64,000 nucleotides of DNA, taken from positions 49,543,206-49,607,205 of the forward strand of contig CM055901.1 in the NCBI GenBank assembly GCA_029582155.1. The letters run 5' to 3'. The position numbers were made by a program, and so were the translations under genes. Positions within the stretch are counted from its first letter, which is position 1. Every line of letters begins with the position of its first letter. This document shows positions 1 through 12,800 of this stretch, piece by piece. The notes beneath the pieces are model-generated. The model was not told the origin of the DNA. It made no database searches and saw only the letters and a list, made by a program, of their open reading frames with translations. This DNA comes from Panopea generosa. Lineage: Eukaryota > Mollusca > Bivalvia > Adapedonta > Hiatellidae.

Positions 1-139
1 CTTGTATTCAGTAATACTGTTTTACATTAACGTTTATAATATACTAAGAAACAAACAATCAGAATTTCAGGAAATAAAACTTGTAAACATTTCTTCTAAG
101 ATGATTTTGCTGTTCTGACAAATAATAACAAAACTAATT

Positions 140-545
140 AAAAGGATCTACGTGATGTCCATATTTCTCTCTATCAACATGCAAAGTTTCACAAAAGTAA
201 GTTGGGTCCTTTTTTAGTTATCACAGGATTAAAGTTGTATCTGTAATTATTTTTTTGTTGTTGCCATAGCTACCAGAATTTTTGTCCGACTGAAAAAATA
301 GAATGACCTGCATTATCTGTTCATTGCCCTCTATCCACAAGCAAAGTTTCACAAACCTAGCTTTGATACTTTAGGAGTAATATTTCTGGACGACAGAGAG
401 TTTTGTTGCCATAGCAACCACTTTTTTTGACTTACATAAAAAAATAAAATGACCAGTATTATCTCCTTATTGCCCTGTATCACATGCAAAGTTTCACAAA
501 CCTAGTTTGGATATTTTTAAGTAATCTTTCTGGAGGGCTGCCGGA
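140..545. repeat. Tandem repeat, about 165-170-bp units, about 2.5 copies
   Basis: In the SCP2 intron after exon 16. The recurring string GCAAAGTTTCACAAA occurs at about 180, 342 and 486, with TTGCCATAGC and AATGACC between copies. The rest of 1-686 is plain AT-rich intron. Confidence 0.7.
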
Positions 546-686
546 TGTTGGGTAAACCCAAAAGTGAAACTGGTAGGGGCTAGCCACAAAAAAAACAAAG
601 TACATCATTTTAGCAGGATAATTTCATCAGTTGTTAAAACACATGCATTGACATGAGTAACTAATACAATTTTTACAGTTGCTCAC

Positions 687-872
687 CTTGTCAAGTTCAG
701 CATTGATTAAATCAAACACTGGAGCCACCTTAAATTCTGAACCCGGTTTAGGGCCAGAGCCTCCCGTGGTACTTGCTGCTGGCTTACTCTCACCTTCAGG
801 CATCTTGAGGTCCTTAAGTTTCATGGCCAATGCTGTATTACCCTGGATCTTCAGCTTTCCATGGAAAAACGC
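687..872 (-). CDS. SCP2: SCP2 exon 16 (end of SCP2 domain 1 and start of domain 2)
   Basis: 62 codons. [20 protein letters not shown] then DLKMPE closes the first SCP2 domain, where human SCP2 ends a few residues later. The frame stays open through a Gly/Ser/Pro linker ([13 protein letters not shown]) into [16 protein letters not shown], which resembles the first helix of another SCP2 domain. It ends in phase 0 at GTGAGC, at the same domain position as the exon 14 donor. The remaining exons lie off the left edge. Confidence 0.92.
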
Positions 873-3800
873 CTGTAAATCAATAATAGTTTACACAGTG
901 AACTGTGCCGTGCCATCTATTACTAAAGTGTCTGACCCAGTATCAGTAAGTCGGGTTTCTATCTCATGTTTTGTGTTATGTCCTTTGGTCAGGTTATTCT
1001 ATCAGCATCTGCTTAGTATTTATTCTACCTACCAGCACATTGAACATGATTTGTAGAAGTTTAAAAAACATCTTTGTTATCAAAATTGATGTAAAAAATA
1101 ATAAATTTATTTTAACATTAAAAGTATTCAGAGGTGTAAATATAATGAACAGGCATATTGAAAAAATGAGCAAGTGTAAATATTTTATAATTATTCTGAA
1201 GACCTAATATTATTAACAATTTATCACCTACTTCCCTGATTATTTATTAAAACAGAATGTATCTAACTGCTTGTTTCAATTACTAAAGTAAAATTAGACA
1301 AGTAGTTTTCACACTCATCAAGTGAAGTCTTTCACCACGACATATCTGGAAAACACTTCTAATATTCATTACCGGTTCTGGATCAGAATTTGTAAACGTA
1401 ACAGATATCAGAATATAACAGATATCACATTCTGACATCACACAATTACAGTACTGACCTAAACACTGCAAAAGTTTGTTACACTTTCTATGCCATCAAG
1501 TTAGACCGACGTTATAAACCTTACAGTAAGAAAACAAATACTTTGATATCCCAAACAAAAAACATCAGTCTACCTATTTTATTCCATTGATACAATTTCT
1601 CACACAGAAATCAATATTTGTTTTCATTGAAAGTCCACAATTTTAATATGAACTTCACAGTCTCTTGATCAGACTGTGACTGATATTTTATTTTAGAAAA
1701 CTATTGTAAATATTTAATCTAGAAATTAGAAATTTAGATGATATCCGTTTCATTTGTATTATCATAGACATAAAAGGATGCTTTCTGCAATACTGACATC
1801 TCAGCTACTTAACAACAGAATTATAAAGCTTTTATTTTCTAAGTGTGTCACTTATTTATGTGTGTTTTTTTTAAATTAAGTTTAACACTATTTTAAATAC
1901 ATTTTAGAATATATATGGCATATCCAGTTTTATTGATGGAGGAAGACTTAAGAATGAATCTGAGTAGAACCACTGTCCTTCAGCAAGTAACTGGCAAAAT
2001 TTCTCTCATAAAGTTGTTGGACCAAGCGGAATTCAAACTTACGACCTCGTTGGTGAGATGTAAGTGACCTTGAGATGGCACATTAGACCATGATGACTTA
2101 CTGTTTGGGTGTTAAGTTTTCCCTGGAGAAGATCCACTAAGTTTTTGTCGGTCATCATGATGGTGACGTCACCCTTGGCTGGCCCTCCAAAACTGACAGA
2201 CCCATTACCATTTTTACAGTCGACAATCCAGACACCCTCTCCACTATCGCCCTTCACTTTGAAACAAAACACGCCATTCATCTTCTTCACAAGGCTGGCA
2301 CCATCCTAATGTGTAAAACTTCAACACATAAGTAATCACAAATCTCCCCACTAAAACATCTAAGGCAATTATAAATTAATTGCTAGATTATCATCCAAAT
2401 TTTTCTTAAAAACAGGGAGGGCGGGAGGTTTTTATTTTTTAATTTCATTTTCAGAATTTTGATGTTTTTTTGTGTTGTTTTTTGTTGTTGTTTTTTTTAT
2501 GAAAATAAAAAGGGTCGGAGTGGCATGACAATTAGGGGGCAGGGCGAGGACGATAATCTAGCAATTAATTTATTATGGCCTAATAGGTACATATGTGTAC
2601 AGAGGCAAGAACTAGTGTGTACTAACTATATTAACATGTTTTCATCATATTCTTGTAGTTAACAAAGTTATTCACTTGAATTCGGTTGGTTGCCCTGTTT
2701 GAGATATGGTCTAGATAAAGTTTTATTAACAGCTTTATGGACAGAATAATTTCAATTCTCGCAGCTTATACTGGAAAATTCGGATAATAAAATTTAAAGG
2801 ATGTTGAAGCTTAACTAATATACAAAATTACAATCACTGGATTCAATCCCACCTAAAACCATAATTCAAATAGGAGTGAAAATATTTTATGGACAATTTA
2901 ACTATTATGTACATAGTCAAATGTACTTAGCAATGTGAACACATCAAATTACTGGTATGCTACAGAGCTATAAAGCTATAAATATTGTGTTGATATTTTT
3001 ATAAAAGATTGCAATCCTTCGCAAAACACTGATGTATCTATATACCTTTGCAAGAACTTCCTTCATTCCATTAAATATTGCATTACATTGAAAACTTTCT
3101 GGAGATACAGAGCTGGCTGGTACTGCTTGTACTCTAGATTTGAAATATAAAATGTCATGATAAATACCCCTGTGTGATTGTTAAAATCACTGACCATGAT
3201 ATTCTATGTATCAGATCTAGAATTCTATCTAAGTCATGTAGGTACATTTATTACAGAAAAAATCACATTTATGTTCTTGTTTTTTCCGGAGTTATTTTAA
3301 TGTGTTGTACTTTTTTAACACATTTCAGGTTTAATATATTGGTGTTACACTATTTCAACACATTTCAGGTTTAATATTTTGGTGTTGCACTATTTTAACA
3401 CATTTCACTTTTAATATATTGGTGTTACACTATTTCAACACATTTCAGGTTTAATATATTGGTGTTGCACTATTTTAAAACATTTCAGGTTTAATATATT
3501 GGTGTTGCACTTTTTTAACACATTTCAGGTTTAATATATTGGTGTTACACTATTTTAACACTTCAGGTTTAATATATTGGTGTTACACTTTTTTAACACA
3601 TTTCAGGTTTAATATATTGGTGTTGCACTCTTTTAACACATTTCAGGTTTAATATATTGGTGTTACACTTTTTTAACACATATCAGGTGTAATATATTAT
3701 TGTGACACTATTTTAACACTTCAGGTTTAAAAAATTACTTCCAAGCTCCATTGGGAGAGGAAGAAGATTTTAGATTCATGAACCTGAATCTAAACAGAAC

Positions 3801-6800
3801 CACGATCCTTCCCCAAGAACTTGCAAACGTTCTTAAACAAAATGCTGGACTTGAATGACCTCAGAAAAGAGGGATACATGATCTTGAGATGACATTAAAA
3901 TAAACCTGACCATAGTGGATCTTTCATTGAAGTTGGTCTGAAAATTATAAAGCACGAAAATAACGATGAAATTATTAAAAGTGATCGTTTATACTTCTCC
4001 AGACAGGTTGAAAAAAATAGAATAGTAACAATTTGGACCTCAAATATAAGCTTACGTGCAGAAGTTTACATCAGAATGATAAAACAATAACCAACTGGAA
4101 ATAAAACTATAACCACAATATACATACGCTGCCTGTGGGAATCCCAGTCTGTACATGCCTACTACAGCGGCACCACCTAGCCCAATATTGTGTTGCAGGG
4201 CTGTTTTGGCATTCTTCACCTGCCGTTTGTTTGCCATACCACGTAACTGCCAACATAGCTCAGCACATTGGGCCAAACCTGAAGTTTGATATCATGAATT
4301 TGAATGGAGTTTGATGACCATAGAGATCATATAATATAAAAATATAACATGGTACAGTTACTACTCATAGTGTACAAAATACAATATGGCCCATGTTTTT
4401 TCCAATAAAAAGATTGTATACACGTTAATGGTTTGTCAACTCTTTAACAACTACCACTTACATCAAACCATTGTAATTAGGTGATATCTATAGAAATAGA
4501 TATACAGCCAATATTCTTTAAATACAGAATTTACAGGAATAATGCTTGCATTGAATCTGCATTGAATCTGTATTTATTTTTTGTTAGAAGAAATCCATGT
4601 CTTGGAGAATATAATTGTACAAAAAATATTGTTGTGGACATTTTATATTCTTTTGTCATTGAAGAAACGACACAAGTAATGGCTAGCTGGAGATGGGCCA
4701 TAGCTATTAAAATCATTATGCACATGGTTGTGTTTTATTTGTTTTATTCCTAACACAGAATTTATGTTTGAGTGTTAATATTCTCGCACACTGAATAAGA
4801 ATATCTACCTTATAACTGGTGCAAGAAATTTCTATCTCACCCTAGGGTTAAGATGAAAGTATCATGCTGTGATGTAACCGTCAAAATATTTTTGGCTCAA
4901 GCTATAATTTTACATCCCATCATCAAATTCTTGAAAGATTCTTATATCCTCGCCTTGTCTAGCTTTAAATCCCGCCATCAAACCCTTGAAAGATTTTTGA
5001 ATCCTCACCGTAACCAGTTTTAACCCTTAACTTCATATAGACGCCTTTGGACACCTCTAATATAGACGTCTTTGGACACCTAATATAGAAGGCTTTTGAA
5101 TTTTAGGGTGAACTATGTTTATATTAACTGACAGAATGGAAAACAGTGCAGAAAGTGTTCAGATTGCTCGTTACGAGCAATCTGAACTCTTCCTCCACTG
5201 TTTTCAAAAGCCTTCTGTGATTGGTGTGGGAAAACGTGTACCTATGGAGCAAAGGGTTAAATCACTCCATTGGACCATTGAAAGATTCTTATATCCTCAC
5301 GTAAACCAGCTTTAAATCCAACCATCAAACTGTTGAAAGATTCTTATATCCTCACTGTAACCAGTTTTAAATCCCACCATCAACCCTTGAAAGATTCTTA
5401 TATCCTCATGTTAACCAGTTTTAAAATCCCACCACCAAAGCCTTGAAAGATTCTTATATCATCACCGTAGCCAGTTTTAAATCCCACCATCAAAGCCTTG
5501 AAAGATTCTTATATCCTCACTGTAACCAGTTTTAAATCCCACCATCAAAGCCTTGAAAGATTCTTATATCCTCACCGTAACCAGTTTTACATCCCACCAT
5601 CAAAGCCTAAAAAGATTCATATATTTTCACCGTAACCAGTTTTAAATCTAACAATCAAACCATTGAAAGATTCTCATATCCTCACAATTACAAAAACTTG
5701 CTTCTACATACATTCAACATACTGCATCTGTTTTCAAAGCCTGAACTAGAAATTTGTCCATAGGACATGGATGCCCCCTAATTTATGTTAGTAATTTTCA
5801 AAAAAAGGGCCAGTAACTCTTGTAAAATTTGAATGTTGAAAATGATCAAAATAGGCCTGGATTTCATAATTATACAGCGCCACAAATTAATATTAATTCA
5901 TTAATCTGATAAATATACATATGGATGGACAAACAAACAGATGGACATGGGCAACATTTAAGGACCCTTCACCAATCTTCGTAAAATGAAATGTTTGACA
6001 CAATGTTTGACAGTACCTGTACATGTATTTGGCAAAAAGTAATCCAAATTATGAACATGTGCAATGACATACATTGTCTAATATAAAAAAATAGAATCTT
6101 TAGCTTCTGTACCTGTTGCTCCAAGTGGGTGTCCTTTTGATATTAGTCCACCGCTTGGGTTGACAACATATCTGCCTCCATAAGTGTTGTCCCCTCTGTC
6201 TACCATCTCTGCTGCCTTACCTAGAATACAAAGAGCAATTGTTGCAATGTTTAAAGGATAAGTACAGTCATTCACCTGTGTTTTGGCCATGGACATGGTA
6301 TACTGGTATACTGGCATGTGATAGACATATGCTCTAGTATTGTACTGGTGATGCAGCATTTTCATGTTCTATATGTAGGGGTGGCATAGTTATGGTCTGT
6401 TTCTTTTTAATTTTTTATAATTAGCCATATTAAATTAGATACTCTTGATGTTTTAATAATAATGCTCTCATCTCCAGTTCAACGACATGTTAATTTAACT
6501 TTGTTGGCAACTTCATGTTAATTTCCAGTTTTGGCATTCAAATTTTGAAATGAGTCATTTAAACTTTGAACCATCGGTAACAAATACAAATTAAGAGACT
6601 TTAAGCAGTTTTGTTACTTCTTCTTACCTTGTGGACATAAACCCAATGCTTCATATGTAATAAGTTCATTACAGGAGAAGCAGTCATGTAGCTCAACAAC
6701 CTGTACTTGGTCTGGCCGTACTCCTACAAAAACATCAATACTGACAGTGAGCCAATGAGATACATACAATAAAGCATGAATTGCGTAGTTGCTCCATGGT

Positions 6801-9800
6801 TGTTACAACCAAAGAAAGCACATAATAAATAAATCAAACACCAAACATACAGTACAATGCATTATATAAGGACCATGTCACCACTTCTATATTCTATAAA
6901 CCAATTCTATCAAAGCGTATATTCTGCTCAGATTGGTCTCAATTGAAACACTTTCGGCGGCTGACAATTATGAAAAATGAACATGTTAAGTAATTTTGAT
7001 TCCAATTTATAGATTTTTTATTATTAAGTGAATGATTAATTATCAGATTTCAAACAAAAGGATTATACATCATCTGTATAAAAATGTTTGCGCCTAATTT
7101 TATGACAAAATTATAGTAAGAATTTGACATGCGCTAATTATCACTTACAGAATGACATTTAAGTCCCCATGCACTTCTTTTGGTGTATGCTTATATTCAA
7201 GTATGTGCTTATTTACCAGATTCTACGGTATTTAATATTCATTGAACACCACAGAGCATGTCATATGTATCAATTAACAAGTTTACAAACATTAAACAAA
7301 ACTTACAGATATATTTCACGATCACTATTTTATAGCCATTCCACACTACAAACATGTATAGTGGTCATATATTATACATTCATATATTTCAAAAGGCAAC
7401 ACCTTTAAGTGATTTTGTGATTCATCACTTAGATTTTGTGTCGTATATAATTATATATTATTCACTTTAGGTACATGTATAAAGTTGAATTTCATTGCCT
7501 CCTACATGGATAACCGGAACACAAAACATGACTCAAACTTGTGAGATCCCAGCAAAATCTCTACATATTTTACAATATTTTACTATGGAAAACCTGAACT
7601 ATGGTAACTGAAACTCTCAAATTGAATAAATGGTCCTGTAGGACATTTAACCTGTGCTGAACTATACGGACAAACATGGTGCATGTCTTACCAAAATCGC
7701 ACTTTAATAAAAGCAAATGACCAGTGTTAATTAGTATCTTTGATGGTGCCACATATATTGACAGATATGATTAAGAGTCATAAACAATATAAATAATTTG
7801 ATGAAATATCATATTTGTTTTAAACTAAATTTATTATCATTTATTTACTGGTTATTTCGCAGAAACAAAATACACAAGAAGAAGTTCTACTACCCTAGCA
7901 GTATATTTTGTAGTCTTTAAGACTTATAATGACTAAAATCTTGCTCTACATACCTAAGGAATGGAAAAGAATTTCGATAATAGAAAATTTCACAATAAAA
8001 TGAAAACAAACCTGCTTTTTCATACACCTTGTCTGCTGCCTTTTTGGTCATGTCATAGCCGACCATTTTGATGCAGCTCTTCTCCTTAAAGGTACTTGGC
8101 ATATCTGTGGCCATCTCCATGGCAAGGATCTCTACAGCCTGACCTTGTAGGTTGTGTTTCCGAACAAAATCCTCACTACACAAGATGGCAGCTGCTGATC
8201 CATCAGATGTTGGGCTGTGATTGATATATAAATCAGGTACAAGTACATAACAATGTAGCTCGAGTTGTCTATAGTGCCAGAAAGCCTTTTTTTATAACTG
8301 TTCATATATCAATGCTGGCTTCTTTGTGCTTTTAATGAACCAAAAGTAGTATCTACAATGGGTATTAAACATGACTTATGATAACAGAACAATGTTCCTA
8401 GTAAGTTATAGCATGTATTTATTTCTTATCACAGAGACTAAGATCTGAATGAGTTTTTCTTTTACAAACTAAAACACAATTGTGATCTTCTGGAACATAA
8501 CTGATTACATCCACCAGAAAGTTCTGCTAAAGTATAAATACACACTTCCATTACACTCAAAATAAATACATGCATTAACATTGAATTTATTTCAATCACA
8601 GTATTTCCCATGATAAACAAATGAAACGCTAAATCTTTGAAATACATATACATGTATGTTTGTCAGACACACAATTATTTCATTTTTGTAAAACTTATTT
8701 ATAAGACTTTAGTATAAACCTGTATGATCTAAGTGCTAATGTCCGGTGAATTATATGCTCAGTCTCGAAAGACATTTTCAAGTGGGGTGGTGGTGGTGCA
8801 ATGGATAGTAACTGATGACATGTCTGAGGTCATGGTTCGATCCCAGATAAGAGTCATTGGTCTCTCAAAAACAAAATGATATGGATTGGAGAATGGTTAA
8901 TTTAAACTCCGAGTTACGTCACAGTCAAGTTAAAATAAATTTAAGTAAAATGGAAGACATTTTAATATTTTTGATTCGTCATTATAACTGTCCTACAGTG
9001 CAAAGGAAATATATACTATCTATATGCGTGTAATCAATTATTTTGGTTACATAAATGTCAAATTAATTTCAATTACCAGCATTGTAGTTTTGTAAGGGGA
9101 TCATGAATTTTCGGTGCTCCTTGAATTTGTTCTAATGTGTAGTAATCTTGGAATTGGGAATATCTAAAATAAAATAATCTACATACATGACCTACTTAAG
9201 AAAACTTTTCTAATATAGTTGTAATTTCAAAATCACAAATTTGTTGACTGATTATGCAAAATATTCTGCGATAGACATCAATATTATATGTATAATATTT
9301 TCTTATGTTCATGTATATATTATGATGGCCGTAAATAAGTCTGTGGAAACTCATATTTATGTAAAACATTTAATACATTTCTCATACAGCTAAGACAATT
9401 TTCTCAATGCATACATGATAAACAAACTGTTACAATAAACAATTAAATCATCTCAACAACCTGATTGTGGAGGATGCCAGTTATGAAGGAAGCAGCCTCC
9501 AGTCTCATCTAACCAATTCAACATGTGTTTGAAATAAAATACTTCACATTATATTGTCAAGAGCCTTTTTTCAAGAAAAATCCTAAAAACTGATGTACTA
9601 TACATTTATATGAAGTTTGATTTTATTTCAACCACACACCATCTATCATGCACAAATGAGTATATTCTAAATGCCATTGTATTCAAACATGGACAGCATA
9701 CATCAATAGACCATTATTTCAGATTCCTTAATTCACTGAGCAATAATACTCACGGGTTATTGGTGGAATGTTTATGATTTTTCCATGCAATCTTTGCAAA

Positions 9801-12800
9801 ATGTTCTGGTTTGGTTCCTGAAAATACATGTAATTGCAATTGTTTCAACACAAATACAAACCCATTTTGTTACATCAATGCAAACCTAATGGTTTCTTGT
9901 CAATAAAAGCTGATCACATAACAAGACTTTGTAGCTTTACATGACCTTGGTACACTCATTTGAAGTATAGTCTATCTCTATAAGATAGCATTCAAGTATA
10001 CTTTTGGCAAATTACCAGGTGTATTGAATTAAAGAGGACTACAAATGATCAGATATCTGTAAGAAGTAACAGAGTTGTCTGTTTTTATCAAAATAATAAA
10101 ATAATTTTGGAGTAACAATACTTTGCAAATCTCTGTGGTAGCAACCATGAGCATTTGACCAAAAACAACAATAAAATATCTTTAATTTTAGAGACATCAC
10201 CACAGACATGATGCACTTAATTTTATTGACAAGTTAATCTAGTTTTAGAGTACCGTCCGGTGTGAGTGTACATCACTCAACATGTACTTCACGTTCATGT
10301 GGTGGCCATCTTGAATATTCTAGGATGACAAGAAAACAAAAACATGAAAGAAGTTTGTTTAGAAGTGAAAAGAAGGGGTTTTATGCAAATTTCTGAATTT
10401 ATATATTTTATTAGCAACTACCATACTGTATCATGGGTGGTGACAAAAACACAACTCTGAAAGGACAAAATTCAAGGAACATTATGATCAGTTTCAATAA
10501 AATTGGTCAAGTAGCCTCAAAGAAAAGCCTTTTAAAGAAATAGTAGACAACGGAGGATATCTGGTTACAGGAATAGCTAAACAAAGTGTAGAATGCAGTG
10601 CTGAGTATAGTGTTTAGTGTTCCAAAGCAACAGATGATTTTATGCTATAATTATACAGTCAAACCTGTCTTGATTAAGCAGTCACTCATGGCAAGGAGCA
10701 AAAGTCTAAGACAGGTTGTTGCTTAATACAGGTCAATTTGCCCTGTAAGCATAGAAATAGGAAATAACAAATGTGGCTGCTAAATAGACATGACCTTTAA
10801 CACAGGTTTGACTGTACTTGGAGTTTAGGTTGTAAAACATGGGATTGCATTAGATCTTCATTGTATGGATTAGATCAGAGTCTTCTGTTTGTACTTATAG
10901 TTTCTTAGTCAGGCACACATATATATATAATATACACATACACATTGTAATACTGGGTTATGTTGCAATGTGTCAGATACTACTTTAACAATGATTTGGT
11001 CATGTCCCGATTATGGCACACTAAAATATCATGACATATGACATTGCCTATTCTCCTTCTGATCTTGTACTATCTTCTAACAACTTAACATCAAAGCTGC
11101 ATAGTTTTACTTTTAACCTACATGTAACAATCAAACCCAACACATGCGTACAAGTTAAAGCATCTTGCATCTGACCATTGCTGTGATATAATAAATTAAA
11201 TGTTAAATTATAACCACTTAAGTCACTGCAGCTTGAGATTATATACATATACCTTATAAGCTAAGTTGACACTCGACAACATGTGCTATCTTAAATTCAC
11301 CTTTATCTAAAGAGACTGACAGTGACAAACACTTTATAAACCAAACCTGACTCTCACCTATATAAAACAGTTTGTGACAAAAAGCACACTGTAGAATCCA
11401 TACCATATATATTTTGTATAAAACTAATCAATCAATAATTAAATAAACACAAATCCACATTTATCAAATAACAAGTTCCACCACATGTACTAGTAAGGAA
11501 CAATAGAATATGTTTAATTCTGGGTATATAGAATCTACCATCACCAAAAGCACTAGCATTCGTTTCACAAAATGTGGGAGACATGCATGGGATATAAACA
11601 AAGGTTACAAACATGTGCCATGAACACATATATAAAAAAAACATTAACTTTCATTTTGTGTAAAAAAAAATGACATAGGATTCATATTTATATTAAAATA
11701 CACATAAATACATAAACAAAAGGCCCATGGGCCTAAACGATCACCTGATTTGTCAATAAAACATAAGCATTAACCTTCATGTCAGTGACAACAAATCACA
11801 CCAAAATCCAATGTAGATCCCACCCCCAGGAGGGTTTGGAACATGCAATTTTACAAAAAGATGTCAACTGTTTACGGATACACAATGGACGACGCACGGA
11901 CAAAGTGTCAGGTGACCTAAAAATATTGTTTTGAAACAAATAAAGAATAACTGCTGGAAAAACTGCTTATTTGAAACACCAATATATGTAAACAAATTGA
12001 TTATTTTCGCTTTCAATCAGCATAGATGTTTTCTCAATTTTTTTTTTTCTAGCATCATCTTTTTGCCACCCCATGCTAACAGACAATCAGATGACCTAAC
12101 TGCTCTCTCCTGGGATCCTAGAAGGTTAACCATTACTCAAGCACATTCATCTCCGCAAGTAACTGAAAATTTTCCCACTTGAATCATAGATGAGAAACTG
12201 GACAGGGATTCGAACTCATGTCCGTTGGATTGCTAGTCAAAAGCCCTACTGACTGAGCTGACCATGCCCTTTTTGATGCAAGACTGATAGCATCAAAGTT
12301 TAAAAAAATATGGACATTCATCCTACAAAAGACGGGTAGACAAAGGGAATGGTAAACAACAGGATAGGTGGCTGTGACATGTAAACGCTACAATCATCTG
12401 TATACAAGCAGTCCGGTATTACCATATTTTTGCATATGTTCACGTCCAGCATTACCAAACATTTGAGCAGCCAAAGGAGCTTTTTCCAGTCCCACAGTAT
12501 CTTTTATCACTTTAACATGGAAGGACATTGGTGATGCCCTATCTCTGAACTGAAATGTTGAGTGTTGTTAATTAATTTCATGCTTTTGCCATGACTATAT
12601 AACAACCGAAGAGTATCCCTGTAGATATTTTAACATCTGTACATAGTTTTGTTGTTAGAACCAGTCTCCAAGCTGTAATATTAAGGTAAGCTATTAATAT
12701 AACACTAACACACATCTCATTACCATATTTTTCCATATGTTCTCTGCCAGCGTTTCCGAACATTTGTGCCGTGATGGGACCATTAGCTAAGCCTGCTGAT

